NCBI GenBank assembly: GCA_949316495.1
Contig: OX439002.1
Span: forward strand, 12,642,001 to 12,706,000
DNA: 64,000 nt
Direction: 5' to 3'
From: Amphiduros pacificus
Lineage: Eukaryota > Annelida > Polychaeta > Phyllodocida > Hesionidae
Every line of letters begins with the position of its first letter. The first letter of the stretch is position 1. Positions 23,088-35,482 of the stretch are shown here, in pieces. The notes under the pieces were generated by a model. That model saw nothing but the letters and a program-made list of their open reading frames with translations, was not told the origin of the DNA and made no database searches. Both the position numbers and the translations under genes were made by a program.

Positions 23088-23207
23088 ATGCATCTTTTGC
23101 TTAGGAAATGTGTCACCAGTGTACCTTTTTCTTCTGAGTATTCCAACAACAAATTTAAAAAAAATTCTAGCAGGCCTGTGAACCTTTCACCAGCAGCTTA
23201 ATGCAGT

Positions 23208-23288
23208 GGTAGCGTGGCCGAGCGGTCTAAGGCGCTGGTTTTAGGCACCAGTCTCATTGAGGCGTGGGTTCGAATCCCACCGCTGCCA
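23208..23288 (+). tRNA. tRNA-Leu-TAG: tRNA-Leu(UAG)
   Basis: Unit 17; matches the copy at 195. Confidence 0.95.
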
Positions 23289-23898
23289 ATATTATTTTTC
23301 ATAGTCACACCTCCATCATGTCTGTGCGAGAATCTGATTTGGGATTGTTCTCTATTGAAATCATGGCCATTCATTTTGTTGCCTGGGATAATTGTCCACA
23401 TTTTGACAATGATAGTGAGTGATGAAACTTGTGAGGTCTATCCCAGAATTAAAAGTATTGATATGGCATGACCTGCTTGGAACAGTTTTGGGGAACAAAC
23501 ACTTAATTTCTAAAGAGATCCCAAACTACCATGCTATCTTTATCATAATAATACATGATGAGACAAAAACGAACAATATCACCAGGGAACTTGATCTTTT
23601 ATAGTTTTCTTTTTATCTATATGTTATCTGTAGATTATCTCTCCATGCTTTATTATGGAGTAAATATGTCATTTAGCTCTAAATTATGTTTGATCCCTCG
23701 TACATGGTCAATCTTAGCGTGTGAAGGCATTTCATGGGATAAAATCAACATTATATATTATACTATAACCTCTATAAGCCCATTACATAATAAGGTCAAC
23801 TAGTTTCAATAAGAGTAGTCCACTCAATGTGTAAAATGTTCAGATTTCATGGGATTCTTTAGATGTCTCTCAAAAGGAAGCAGAAAAATTTTAACTCC

Positions 23899-23970
23899 TG
23901 GAGATGCCGGGGATTGAACCCGGGGCCTTTCACATGCAAAGCGAACGCTCTACCGCTGAGCTACATCCCC
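23899..23970 (-). tRNA. tRNA-Ala-TGC: tRNA-Ala(UGC)
   Basis: Unit 17; matches the copy at 886. Confidence 0.95.
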
Positions 23971-24287
23971 AATTGGGAGAAGGTGAAAGTTGTAGTAATA
24001 TTGGAGATAATTTGTCTACTTTTAAATACATGTTTTTACACATGAGAAATTCCAACATGAATTCAATGTTGCCATGGCCAAGCAGAACATTGAAATGCAT
24101 CTCCACATTTGAATGGTGAATAATTCAAATACATATTAAGTAAATAATCATCAATTGTCTTTCTCGAAGTTTTCTCACTTGGATGCTTGATATTCCAAAA
24201 ATAGTCTACCATTTGAATTTGCATATATTAGATTATTTGCACTGGAAAATGCAGAGGAACCTTAAGTTAAGTCATTGACATGGGATT

Positions 24288-24360
24288 GGCCTGGTGGCCT
24301 AATGGATAAGGCGTCTGACTTCGAATCAGAAGATTGCGAGTTCGAGTCTCGTCCGGGTCG
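24288..24360 (+). tRNA. tRNA-Arg-TCG: tRNA-Arg(UCG)
   Basis: Unit 17; gene matches the copy at 1275, followed by a longer T8 terminator. Confidence 0.95.
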
Positions 24361-24444
24361 TGTAATTTTTTTTCAGAATTGTTGATATTTGGAGCTGATA
24401 TCTCAAAAATAGATGGTGATCGGGTGCAGCACAATGCAACTGAT

Positions 24445-24526
24445 GGTAGCGTGGCCGAGCGGTCTAAGGCGCTGGTTTAAGGCACCAGTCTCTTCGGAGG
24501 CGTGGGTTCGAATCCCACCGCTGCCA
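24445..24526 (+). tRNA. tRNA-Leu-AAG: tRNA-Leu(AAG)
   Basis: Unit 17; matches the copy at 1432. Confidence 0.95.
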
Positions 24527-24646
24527 ATGCATCTTTTGCTTAGGAAATGTGTCACCAGTGTACCTTTTTCTTCCGAGTATTCCAACAACAAATTTTAAAA
24601 AAATTCTAGCAGGCCTGTGAACCTTTCACCAGCAGCTTAATGCAGT

Positions 24647-24727
24647 GGTAGCGTGGCCGAGCGGTCTAAGGCGCTGGTTTTAGGCACCAGTCTCATTGAG
24701 GCGTGGGTTCGAATCCCACCGCTGCCA
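24647..24727 (+). tRNA. tRNA-Leu-TAG: tRNA-Leu(UAG)
   Basis: Unit 18, first unit of the first trimer; matches the copy at 195. Confidence 0.95.
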
Positions 24728-25337
24728 ATATTATTTTTCATAGTCACACCTCCATCATGTCTGTGCGAGAATCTGATTTGGGATTGTTCTCTATTGAAAT
24801 CATGGCCATTCATTTTGTTGCCTGGGATAATTGTCCACATTTTGACAATGATAGTGAGTGATGAAACTTGTGAGGTCTATCCCAGAATTAAAAGTATTGA
24901 TATGGCATGACCTGCTTGGAACAGTTTTGGGGAACAAACACTTAATTTCTAAAGAGATCCCAAACCACCATGCTATCTTTATCATAATAATACATGATGA
25001 GACAAAAACGAACAATATCACCAGGGAACTTGATCTTTTATAGTTTTCTTTTTATCTATATGTTATCTGTAGATTATCTCTCCATGCTTTATTATGGAGC
25101 AAATATGTCATTTAGCTCTAAATTATGTTTGATCCCTCGTACATGGTCAATCTTAGCGTGTGAAGGCATTTCATGGGATAAAATCAACATTATATATTAT
25201 ACTATAACCTCTATAAGCCCATTACATAATAAGGTCAACTAGTTTCAATAAGAGTAGTCCACTCAATGTGTAAAATGTTCAGATTTCATGGGATTCTTTA
25301 GATGTCTCTCAAAAGGAAGCAGAAAAATTTTAACTCC

Positions 25338-25409
25338 TGGAGATGCCGGGGATTGAACCCGGGGCCTTTCACATGCAAAGCGAACGCTCTACCGCTGAGC
25401 TACATCCCC
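25338..25409 (-). tRNA. tRNA-Ala-TGC: tRNA-Ala(UGC)
   Basis: Unit 18; matches the copy at 886. Confidence 0.95.
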
Positions 25410-25726
25410 AATTGGGAGAAGGTGAAAGTTGTAGTAATATTGGAGATAATTTGTCTACTTTTAAATACATGTTTTTACACATGAGAAATTCCAACATGAA
25501 TTCAATGTTGCCATGGCCAAGCAGAACATTGAAATGCATCTCCACATTTGAATGGTGAATAATTCAAATACATATTAAGTAAATAATCATCAATTGTCTT
25601 TCTCGAAGTTTTCTCACTTGGATGCTTGATATTCCAAAAATAGTCTACCATTTGAATTTGCATATATTAGATTATTTGCACTGGAAAATGAAGAGGAACC
25701 TTAAGTTAAGTCATTGACATGGGATT

Positions 25727-25799
25727 GGCCTGGTGGCCTAATGGATAAGGCGTCTGACTTCGAATCAGAAGATTGCGAGTTCGAGTCTCGTCCGGGTCG
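25727..25799 (+). tRNA. tRNA-Arg-TCG: tRNA-Arg(UCG)
   Basis: Unit 18; matches the copy at 1275. Confidence 0.95.
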
Positions 25800-25883
25800 T
25801 GTAAATTTTTTTCAGAATTGTTGATATTTGGAGCTGATATCTCAAAAATAGATGGTGATCGGGTGCAGCACAATGCAACTGAT

Positions 25884-25965
25884 GGTAGCGTGGCCGAGCG
25901 GTCTAAGGCGCTGGTTTAAGGCACCAGTCTCTTCGGAGGCGTGGGTTCGAATCCCACCGCTGCCA
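25884..25965 (+). tRNA. tRNA-Leu-AAG: tRNA-Leu(AAG)
   Basis: Unit 18; matches the copy at 1432. Confidence 0.95.
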
Positions 25966-26085
25966 ATGCATCTTTTGCTTAGGAAATGTGTCACCAGTGT
26001 ACCTTTTTCTTCTGAGTATTCCAACAACAAATTTAAAAAAAATTCTAGCAGGCCTGTGAACCTTTCACCAGCAGCTTAATGCAGT

Positions 26086-26166
26086 GGTAGCGTGGCCGAG
26101 CGGTCTAAGGCGCTGGTTTTAGGCACCAGTCTCATTGAGGCGTGGGTTCGAATCCCACCGCTGCCA
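26086..26166 (+). tRNA. tRNA-Leu-TAG: tRNA-Leu(UAG)
   Basis: Unit 19; matches the copy at 195. Confidence 0.95.
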
Positions 26167-26776
26167 ATATTATTTTTCATAGTCACACCTCCATCATGTC
26201 TGTGCGAGAATCTGATTTGGGATTGTTCTCTATTGAAATCATGGCCATTCATTTTGTTGCCTGGGATAATTGTCCACATTTTGACAATGATAGTGAGTGA
26301 TGAAACTTGTGAGGTCTATCCCAGAATTAAAAGTATTGATATGGCATGACCTGCTTGGAACAGTTTTGGGGAACAAACACTTAATTTCTAAAGAGATCCC
26401 AAACTACCATGCTATCTTTATCATAATAATACATGATGAGACAAAAACAAACAATATCACCAGGGAACTTGATCTTTTATAGTTTTCTTTTTATCTATAT
26501 GTTATCTGTAGATTATCTCTCCATGCTTTATTATGGAGTAAATATGTCATTTAGCTCTAAATTATGTTTGATCCCTCGTACATGGTCAATCTTAGCATGT
26601 GAAGGCATTTCATGGGATAAAATCAACATTATATATTATACTATAACCTCTATAAGCCCATTACATAATAAGGTCAACTAGTTTCAATAAGAGTAGTCCA
26701 CTCAATGTGTAAAATGTTCAGATTTCATGGGATTCTTTAGATGTCTCTCAAAAGGAAGCAGAAAAATTTTAACTCC

Positions 26777-26848
26777 TGGAGATGCCGGGGATTGAACCCG
26801 GGGCCTTTCACATGCAAAGCGAACGCTCTACTGCTGAGCTACATCCCC
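26777..26848 (-). tRNA. tRNA-Ala-TGC: tRNA-Ala(UGC), D-loop variant
   Basis: Unit 19. Plus-strand C to T at 26832 turns the first G of the conserved G18-G19 pair of the D loop into A, which weakens the D-loop/T-loop contact. It is private to this unit: the equivalent units 22 and 25 lack it, so it arose after the trimer spread. Confidence 0.8.
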
Positions 26849-27165
26849 AATTGGGAGAAGGTGAAAGTTGTAGTAATATTGGAGATAATTTGTCTACTTT
26901 TAAATACATGTTTTTACACATGAGAAATTCCAACATGAATTCAATGTTGCCATCGCCAAGCAGAACATTGAAATGCATCTCCACATTTGAATGGTGAATA
27001 ATTCAAATACATATTAAGTAAATAATCATCAATTGTCTTTCTCGAAGTTTTCTCACTTGGATGCTTGATATTCCAAAAATAGTCTACCATTTGAATTTGC
27101 ATATATTAGATTATTTGCACTGGAAAATGAAGAGGAACCTTAAGTTAAGTCATTGACATGGGATT

Positions 27166-27238
27166 GGCCTGGTGGCCTAATGGATAAGGCGTCTGACTTC
27201 GAATCAGAAGATTGCGAGTTCGAGTCTCGTCCGGGTCG
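27166..27238 (+). tRNA. tRNA-Arg-TCG: tRNA-Arg(UCG)
   Basis: Unit 19; matches the copy at 1275. Confidence 0.95.
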
Positions 27239-27322
27239 TGTAAATTTTTTTCAGAATTGTTGATGTTTGGAGCTGATATCTCAAAAATAGATGGTGATCG
27301 GGTGCAGCACAATGCAACTGAT

Positions 27323-27404
27323 GGTAGCGTGGCCGAGCGGTCTAAGGCGCTGGTTTAAGGCACCAGTCTCTTCGGAGGCGTGGGTTCGAATCCCACCGCT
27401 GCCA
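27323..27404 (+). tRNA. tRNA-Leu-AAG: tRNA-Leu(AAG)
   Basis: Unit 19; matches the copy at 1432. Confidence 0.95.
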
Positions 27405-27524
27405 ATGCATCTTTTGCTTAGGAAATGTGTCACCAGTGTACCTTTTTCTTCTGAGTATTCCAACAACAAATTTAAAAAAAATTCTAGCAGGCCTGTGAAC
27501 CTTTCACCAGCAGCTTAATGCAGT

Positions 27525-27605
27525 GGTAGCGTGGCCGAGCGGTCTAAGGCGCTGGTTTTAGGCACCAGTCTCATTGAGGCGTGGGTTTGAATCCCACCGC
27601 TGCCA
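27525..27605 (+). tRNA. tRNA-Leu-TAG: tRNA-Leu(UAG), box B/T-loop variant
   Basis: Unit 20. C to T at 27588 changes the T loop from TTCGAAT to TTTGAAT. This is the near-universal C56, which pairs with G19 and is a core base of box B (TFIIIC contact). Likely poorly transcribed or unstable. Confidence 0.8.
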
Positions 27606-28215
27606 ATATTATTTTTCATAGTCACACCTCCATCATGTCTGTGCGAGAATCTGATTTGGGATTGTTCTCTATTGAAATCATGGCCATTCATTTTGTTGCC
27701 TGGGATAATTGTCCACATTTTGACAATGATAGTGAGTGATGAAACTTGTGAGGTCTATCCCAGAATTAAAAGTATTGATATGGCATGACCTGCTTGGAAC
27801 AGTTTTGGGGAACAAACACTTAATTTCTAAAGAGATCCCAAACTACCATGCTATCTTTATCATAATAATACATGATGAGACAAAAACGAACAATATCACC
27901 AGGGAACTTGATCTTTTATAGTTTTCTTTTTATCTATATGTTATCTGTAGATTATCTCTCCATGCTTTATAATGGAGTAAATATGTCATTTAGCTCTAAA
28001 TTATGTTTGATCCCTCGTACATGGTCAATCTTAGCGTGTGAAGGCATTTCATGGGATAAAATCAACATTATATATTATACTATAACCTCTATAAGCCCAT
28101 TACATAATAAGGTCAACTAGTTTGAATAAGAGTAGTCCACTCAATGTGTAAAATGTTCAGATTTCATGGGATTCTTTAGATGTCTCTCAAAAGGAAGCAG
28201 AAAAATTTTAACTCC

Positions 28216-28287
28216 TGGAGATGCCGGGGATTGAACCCGGGGCCTTTCACATGCAAAGCGAACGCTCTACCGCTGAGCTACATCCCC
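28216..28287 (-). tRNA. tRNA-Ala-TGC: tRNA-Ala(UGC)
   Basis: Unit 20; matches the copy at 886. Confidence 0.95.
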
Positions 28288-28604
28288 AATTGGGAGAAGG
28301 TGAAAGTTGTAGTAATATTGGAGATAATTTGTCTACTTTTAAATACATGTTTTTACACATGAGAAATTCCAACATGAATTCAATGTTGCCATGGCCAAGC
28401 AGAACATTGAAATGCATCTCCACATTTGAATGGTGAATAATTCAAATACATATTAAGTAAATAATCATCAATTGTCTTTCTCGAAGTTTTCTCACTTGGA
28501 TGCTTGATATTCCAAAAATAGTCTACCATTTGAATTTGCATATATTAGATTATTTGCACTGGAAAATGCAGAGGAACCTTAAGTTAAGTCATTGACATGG
28601 GATT

Positions 28605-28677
28605 GGCCTGGTGGCCTAATGGATAAGGCGTCTGACTTCGAATCAGAAGATTGCGAGTTCGAGTCTCGTCCGGGTCG
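28605..28677 (+). tRNA. tRNA-Arg-TCG: tRNA-Arg(UCG)
   Basis: Unit 20; matches the copy at 1275. Confidence 0.95.
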
Positions 28678-28761
28678 TGTAAATTTTTTTCAGAATTGTT
28701 GATATTTGGAGCTGATATCTCAAAAATAGATGGTGATCGGGTGCAGCACAATGCAACTGAT

Positions 28762-28843
28762 GGTAGCGTGGCCGAGCGGTCTAAGGCGCTGGTTTAAGGC
28801 ACCAGTCTCTTCGGAGGCGTGGGTTCGAATCCCACCGCTGCCA
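28762..28843 (+). tRNA. tRNA-Leu-AAG: tRNA-Leu(AAG)
   Basis: Unit 20; matches the copy at 1432. Confidence 0.95.
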
Positions 28844-28963
28844 ATGCATCTTTTGCTTAGGAAATGTGTCACCAGTGTACCTTTTTCTTCTGAGTATTCC
28901 AACAACAAATTTAAAAAAAATTCTAGCAGGCCTGTGAACCTTTCACCAGCAGCTTAATGCAGT

Positions 28964-29044
28964 GGTAGCGTGGCCGAGCGGTCTAAGGCGCTGGTTTTAG
29001 GCACCAGTCTCATTGAGGCGTGGGTTCGAATCCCACCGCTGCCA
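28964..29044 (+). tRNA. tRNA-Leu-TAG: tRNA-Leu(UAG)
   Basis: Unit 21, second trimer; matches the copy at 195. Confidence 0.95.
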
Positions 29045-29654
29045 ATATTATTTTTCATAGTCACACCTCCATCATGTCTGTGCGAGAATCTGATTTGGGA
29101 TTGTTCTCTATTGAAATCATGGCCATTCATTTTGTTGCCTGGGATAATTGTCCACATTTTGACAATGATAGTGAGTGATGAAACTTGTGAGGTCTATCCC
29201 AGAATTAAAAGTATTGATATGGCATGACCTGCTTGGAACAGTTTTGGGGAACAAACACTTAATTTCTAAAGAGATCCCAAACCACCATGCTATCTTTATC
29301 ATAATAATACATGATGAGACAAAAACGAACAATATCACCAGGGAACTTGATCTTTTATAGTTTTCTTTTTATCTATATGTTATCTGTAGATTATCTCTCC
29401 ATGCTTTATTATGGAGCAAATATGTCATTTAGCTCTAAATTATGTTTGATCCCTCGTACATGGTCAATCTTAGCGTGTGAAGGCATTTCATGGGATAAAA
29501 TCAACATTATATATTATACTATAACCTCTATAAGCCCATTACATAATAAGGTCAACTAGTTTCAATAAGAGTAGTCCACTCAATGTGTAAAATGTTCAGA
29601 TTTCATGGGATTCTTTAGATGTCTCTCAAAAGGAAGCAGAAAAATTTTAACTCC

Positions 29655-29726
29655 TGGAGATGCCGGGGATTGAACCCGGGGCCTTTCACATGCAAAGCGA
29701 ACGCTCTACCGCTGAGCTACATCCCC
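29655..29726 (-). tRNA. tRNA-Ala-TGC: tRNA-Ala(UGC)
   Basis: Unit 21; matches the copy at 886. Confidence 0.95.
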
Positions 29727-30043
29727 AATTGGGAGAAGGTGAAAGTTGTAGTAATATTGGAGATAATTTGTCTACTTTTAAATACATGTTTTTACACATG
29801 AGAAATTCCAACATGAATTCAATGTTGCCATGGCCAAGCAGAACATTGAAATGCATCTCCACATTTGAATGGTGAATAATTCAAATACATATTAAGTAAA
29901 TAATCATCAATTGTCTTTCTCGAAGTTTTCTCACTTGGATGCTTGATATTCCAAAAATAGTCTACCATTTGAATTTGCATATATTAGATTATTTGCACTG
30001 GAAAATGAAGAGGAACCTTAAGTTAAGTCATTGACATGGGATT

Positions 30044-30116
30044 GGCCTGGTGGCCTAATGGATAAGGCGTCTGACTTCGAATCAGAAGATTGCGAGTTCG
30101 AGTCTCGTCCGGGTCG
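30044..30116 (+). tRNA. tRNA-Arg-TCG: tRNA-Arg(UCG)
   Basis: Unit 21; matches the copy at 1275. Confidence 0.95.
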
Positions 30117-30200
30117 TGTAAATTTTTTTCAGAATTGTTGATATTTGGAGCTGATATCTCAAAAATAGATGGTGATCGGGTGCAGCACAATGCAACTGAT

Positions 30201-30282
30201 GGTAGCGTGGCCGAGCGGTCTAAGGCGCTGGTTTAAGGCACCAGTCTCTTCGGAGGCGTGGGTTCGAATCCCACCGCTGCCA
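30201..30282 (+). tRNA. tRNA-Leu-AAG: tRNA-Leu(AAG)
   Basis: Unit 21; matches the copy at 1432. Confidence 0.95.
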
Positions 30283-30402
30283 ATGCATCTTTTGCTTAGG
30301 AAATGTGTCACCAGTGTACCTTTTTCTTCTGAGTATTCCAACAACAAATTTAAAAAAAATTCTAGCAGGCCTGTGAACCTTTCACCAGCAGCTTAATGCA
30401 GT

Positions 30403-30483
30403 GGTAGCGTGGCCGAGCGGTCTAAGGCGCTGGTTTTAGGCACCAGTCTCATTGAGGCGTGGGTTCGAATCCCACCGCTGCCA
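30403..30483 (+). tRNA. tRNA-Leu-TAG: tRNA-Leu(UAG)
   Basis: Unit 22; matches the copy at 195. Confidence 0.95.
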
Positions 30484-31093
30484 ATATTATTTTTCATAGT
30501 CACACCTCCATCATGTCTGTGCGAGAATCTGATTTGGGATTGTTCTCTATTGAAATCATGGCCATTCATTTTGTTGCCTGGGATAATTGTCCACATTTTG
30601 ACAATGATAGTGAGTGATGAAACTTGTGAGGTCTATCCCAGAATTAAAAGTATTGATATGGCATGACCTGCTTGGAACAGTTTTGGGGAACAAACACTTA
30701 ATTTCTAAAGAGATCCCAAACTACCATGCTATCTTTATCATAATAATACATGATGAGACAAAAACAAACAATATCACCAGGGAACTTGATCTTTTATAGT
30801 TTTCTTTTTATCTATATGTTATCTGTAGATTATCTCTCCATGCTTTATTATGGAGTAAATATGTCATTTAGCTCTAAATTATGTTTGATCCCTCGTACAT
30901 GGTCAATCTTAGCATGTGAAGGCATTTCATGGGATAAAATCAACATTATATATTATACTATAACCTCTATAAGCCCATTACATAATAAGGTCAACTAGTT
31001 TCAATAAGAGTAGTCCACTCAATGTGTAAAATGTTCAGATTTCATGGGATTCTTTAGATGTCTCTCAAAAGGAAGCAGAAAAATTTTAACTCC

Positions 31094-31165
31094 TGGAGAT
31101 GCCGGGGATTGAACCCGGGGCCTTTCACATGCAAAGCGAACGCTCTACCGCTGAGCTACATCCCC
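31094..31165 (-). tRNA. tRNA-Ala-TGC: tRNA-Ala(UGC)
   Basis: Unit 22; matches the copy at 886. Confidence 0.95.
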
Positions 31166-31482
31166 AATTGGGAGAAGGTGAAAGTTGTAGTAATATTGGA
31201 GATAATTTGTCTACTTTTAAATACATGTTTTTACACATGAGAAATTCCAACATGAATTCAATGTTGCCATCGCCAAGCAGAACATTGAAATGCATCTCCA
31301 CATTTGAATGGTGAATAATTCAAATACATATTAAGTAAATAATCATCAATTGTCTTTCTCGAAGTTTTCTCACTTGGATGCTTGATATTCCAAAAATAGT
31401 CTACCATTTGAATTTGCATATATTAGATTATTTGCACTGGAAAATGAAGAGGAACCTTAAGTTAAGTCATTGACATGGGATT

Positions 31483-31555
31483 GGCCTGGTGGCCTAATGG
31501 ATAAGGCGTCTGACTTCGAATCAGAAGATTGCGAGTTCGAGTCTCGTCCGGGTCG
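31483..31555 (+). tRNA. tRNA-Arg-TCG: tRNA-Arg(UCG)
   Basis: Unit 22; matches the copy at 1275. Confidence 0.95.
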
Positions 31556-31639
31556 TGTAAATTTTTTTCAGAATTGTTGATGTTTGGAGCTGATATCTCA
31601 AAAATAGATGGTGATCGGGTGCAGCACAATGCAACTGAT

Positions 31640-31721
31640 GGTAGCGTGGCCGAGCGGTCTAAGGCGCTGGTTTAAGGCACCAGTCTCTTCGGAGGCGTGG
31701 GTTCGAATCCCACCGCTGCCA
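31640..31721 (+). tRNA. tRNA-Leu-AAG: tRNA-Leu(AAG)
   Basis: Unit 22; matches the copy at 1432. Confidence 0.95.
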
Positions 31722-31841
31722 ATGCATCTTTTGCTTAGGAAATGTGTCACCAGTGTACCTTTTTCTTCTGAGTATTCCAACAACAAATTTAAAAAAAATT
31801 CTAGCAGGCCTGTGAACCTTTCACCAGCAGCTTAATGCAGT

Positions 31842-31922
31842 GGTAGCGTGGCCGAGCGGTCTAAGGCGCTGGTTTTAGGCACCAGTCTCATTGAGGCGTG
31901 GGTTTGAATCCCACCGCTGCCA
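31842..31922 (+). tRNA. tRNA-Leu-TAG: tRNA-Leu(UAG), box B/T-loop variant
   Basis: Unit 23. Same C56-to-T change as the copy at 27525, here at 31905. Confidence 0.8.
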
Positions 31923-32532
31923 ATATTATTTTTCATAGTCACACCTCCATCATGTCTGTGCGAGAATCTGATTTGGGATTGTTCTCTATTGAAATCATGG
32001 CCATTCATTTTGTTGCCTGGGATAATTGTCCACATTTTGACAATGATAGTGAGTGATGAAACTTGTGAGGTCTATCCCAGAATTAAAAGTATTGATATGG
32101 CATGACCTGCTTGGAACAGTTTTGGGGAACAAACACTTAATTTCTAAAGAGATCCCAAACTACCATGCTATCTTTATCATAATAATACATGATGAGACAA
32201 AAACGAACAATATCACCAGGGAACTTGATCTTTTATAGTTTTCTTTTTATCTATATGTTATCTGTAGATTATCTCTCCATGCTTTATAATGGAGTAAATA
32301 TGTCATTTAGCTCTAAATTATGTTTGATCCCTCGTACATGGTCAATCTTAGCGTGTGAAGGCATTTCATGGGATAAAATCAACATTATATATTATACTAT
32401 AACCTCTATAAGCCCATTACATAATAAGGTCAACTAGTTTGAATAAGAGTAGTCCACTCAATGTGTAAAATGTTCAGATTTCATGGGATTCTTTAGATGT
32501 CTCTCAAAAGGAAGCAGAAAAATTTTAACTCC

Positions 32533-32604
32533 TGGAGATGCCGGGGATTGAACCCGGGGCCTTTCACATGCAAAGCGAACGCTCTACCGCTGAGCTACAT
32601 CCCC
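32533..32604 (-). tRNA. tRNA-Ala-TGC: tRNA-Ala(UGC)
   Basis: Unit 23; matches the copy at 886. Confidence 0.95.
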
Positions 32605-32921
32605 AATTGGGAGAAGGTGAAAGTTGTAGTAATATTGGAGATAATTTGTCTACTTTTAAATACATGTTTTTACACATGAGAAATTCCAACATGAATTCAA
32701 TGTTGCCATGGCCAAGCAGAACATTGAAATGCATCTCCACATTTGAATGGTGAATAATTCAAATACATATTAAGTAAATAATCATCAATTGTCTTTCTCG
32801 AAGTTTTCTCACTTGGATGCTTGATATTCCAAAAATAGTCTACCATTTGAATTTGCATATATTAGATTATTTGCACTGGAAAATGCAGAGGAACCTTAAG
32901 TTAAGTCATTGACATGGGATT

Positions 32922-32994
32922 GGCCTGGTGGCCTAATGGATAAGGCGTCTGACTTCGAATCAGAAGATTGCGAGTTCGAGTCTCGTCCGGGTCG
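32922..32994 (+). tRNA. tRNA-Arg-TCG: tRNA-Arg(UCG)
   Basis: Unit 23; matches the copy at 1275. Confidence 0.95.
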
Positions 32995-33078
32995 TGTAAA
33001 TTTTTTTCAGAATTGTTGATATTTGGAGCTGATATCTCAAAAATAGATGGTGATCGGGTGCAGCACAATGCAACTGAT

Positions 33079-33160
33079 GGTAGCGTGGCCGAGCGGTCTA
33101 AGGCGCTGGTTTAAGGCACCAGTCTCTTCGGAGGCGTGGGTTCGAATCCCACCGCTGCCA
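33079..33160 (+). tRNA. tRNA-Leu-AAG: tRNA-Leu(AAG)
   Basis: Unit 23; matches the copy at 1432. Confidence 0.95.
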
Positions 33161-33280
33161 ATGCATCTTTTGCTTAGGAAATGTGTCACCAGTGTACCTT
33201 TTTCTTCTGAGTATTCCAACAACAAATTTAAAAAAAATTCTAGCAGGCCTGTGAACCTTTCACCAGCAGCTTAATGCAGT

Positions 33281-33361
33281 GGTAGCGTGGCCGAGCGGTC
33301 TAAGGCGCTGGTTTTAGGCACCAGTCTCATTGAGGCGTGGGTTCGAATCCCACCGCTGCCA
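33281..33361 (+). tRNA. tRNA-Leu-TAG: tRNA-Leu(UAG)
   Basis: Unit 24, third trimer; matches the copy at 195. Confidence 0.95.
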
Positions 33362-33971
33362 ATATTATTTTTCATAGTCACACCTCCATCATGTCTGTGC
33401 GAGAATCTGATTTGGGATTGTTCTCTATTGAAATCATGGCCATTCATTTTGTTGCCTGGGATAATTGTCCACATTTTGACAATGATAGTGAGTGATGAAA
33501 CTTGTGAGGTCTATCCCAGAATTAAAAGTATTGATATGGCATGACCTGCTTGGAACAGTTTTGGGGAACAAACACTTAATTTCTAAAGAGATCCCAAACC
33601 ACCATGCTATCTTTATCATAATAATACATGATGAGACAAAAACGAACAATATCACCAGGGAACTTGATCTTTTATAGTTTTCTTTTTATCTATATGTTAT
33701 CTGTAGATTATCTCTCCATGCTTTATTATGGAGCAAATATGTCATTTAGCTCTAAATTATGTTTGATCCCTCGTACATGGTCAATCTTAGCGTGTGAAGG
33801 CATTTCATGGGATAAAATCAACATTATATATTATACTATAACCTCTATAAGCCCATTACATAATAAGGTCAACTAGTTTCAATAAGAGTAGTCCACTCAA
33901 TGTGTAAAATGTTCAGATTTCATGGGATTCTTTAGATGTCTCTCAAAAGGAAGCAGAAAAATTTTAACTCC

Positions 33972-34043
33972 TGGAGATGCCGGGGATTGAACCCGGGGCC
34001 TTTCACATGCAAAGCGAACGCTCTACCGCTGAGCTACATCCCC
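33972..34043 (-). tRNA. tRNA-Ala-TGC: tRNA-Ala(UGC)
   Basis: Unit 24; matches the copy at 886. Confidence 0.95.
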
Positions 34044-34360
34044 AATTGGGAGAAGGTGAAAGTTGTAGTAATATTGGAGATAATTTGTCTACTTTTAAAT
34101 ACATGTTTTTACACATGAGAAATTCCAACATGAATTCAATGTTGCCATGGCCAAGCAGAACATTGAAATGCATCTCCACATTTGAATGGTGAATAATTCA
34201 AATACATATTAAGTAAATAATCATCAATTGTCTTTCTCGAAGTTTTCTCACTTGGATGCTTGATATTCCAAAAATAGTCTACCATTTGAATTTGCATATA
34301 TTAGATTATTTGCACTGGAAAATGAAGAGGAACCTTAAGTTAAGTCATTGACATGGGATT

Positions 34361-34433
34361 GGCCTGGTGGCCTAATGGATAAGGCGTCTGACTTCGAATC
34401 AGAAGATTGCGAGTTCGAGTCTCGTCCGGGTCG
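34361..34433 (+). tRNA. tRNA-Arg-TCG: tRNA-Arg(UCG)
   Basis: Unit 24; matches the copy at 1275. Confidence 0.95.
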
Positions 34434-34517
34434 TGTAAATTTTTTTCAGAATTGTTGATATTTGGAGCTGATATCTCAAAAATAGATGGTGATCGGGTGC
34501 AGCACAATGCAACTGAT

Positions 34518-34599
34518 GGTAGCGTGGCCGAGCGGTCTAAGGCGCTGGTTTAAGGCACCAGTCTCTTCGGAGGCGTGGGTTCGAATCCCACCGCTGCCA
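34518..34599 (+). tRNA. tRNA-Leu-AAG: tRNA-Leu(AAG)
   Basis: Unit 24; matches the copy at 1432. Confidence 0.95.
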
Positions 34600-34719
34600 A
34601 TGCATCTTTTGCTTAGGAAATGTGTCACCAGTGTACCTTTTTCTTCTGAGTATTCCAACAACAAATTTAAAAAAAATTCTAGCAGGCCTGTGAACCTTTC
34701 ACCAGCAGCTTAATGCAGT

Positions 34720-34800
34720 GGTAGCGTGGCCGAGCGGTCTAAGGCGCTGGTTTTAGGCACCAGTCTCATTGAGGCGTGGGTTCGAATCCCACCGCTGCCA
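34720..34800 (+). tRNA. tRNA-Leu-TAG: tRNA-Leu(UAG)
   Basis: Unit 25; matches the copy at 195. Confidence 0.95.
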
Positions 34801-35410
34801 ATATTATTTTTCATAGTCACACCTCCATCATGTCTGTGCGAGAATCTGATTTGGGATTGTTCTCTATTGAAATCATGGCCATTCATTTTGTTGCCTGGGA
34901 TAATTGTCCACATTTTGACAATGATAGTGAGTGATGAAACTTGTGAGGTCTATCCCAGAATTAAAAGTATTGATATGGCATGACCTGCTTGGAACAGTTT
35001 TGGGGAACAAACACTTAATTTCTAAAGAGATCCCAAACTACCATGCTATCTTTATCATAATAATACATGATGAGACAAAAACAAACAATATCACCAGGGA
35101 ACTTGATCTTTTATAGTTTTCTTTTTATCTATATGTTATCTGTAGATTATCTCTCCATGCTTTATTATGGAGTAAATATGTCATTTAGCTCTAAATTATG
35201 TTTGATCCCTCGTACATGGTCAATCTTAGCATGTGAAGGCATTTCATGGGATAAAATCAACATTATATATTATACTATAACCTCTATAAGCCCATTACAT
35301 AATAAGGTCAACTAGTTTCAATAAGAGTAGTCCACTCAATGTGTAAAATGTTCAGATTTCATGGGATTCTTTAGATGTCTCTCAAAAGGAAGCAGAAAAA
35401 TTTTAACTCC

Positions 35411-35482
35411 TGGAGATGCCGGGGATTGAACCCGGGGCCTTTCACATGCAAAGCGAACGCTCTACCGCTGAGCTACATCCCC
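35411..35482 (-). tRNA. tRNA-Ala-TGC: tRNA-Ala(UGC)
   Basis: Unit 25; matches the copy at 886. Confidence 0.95.
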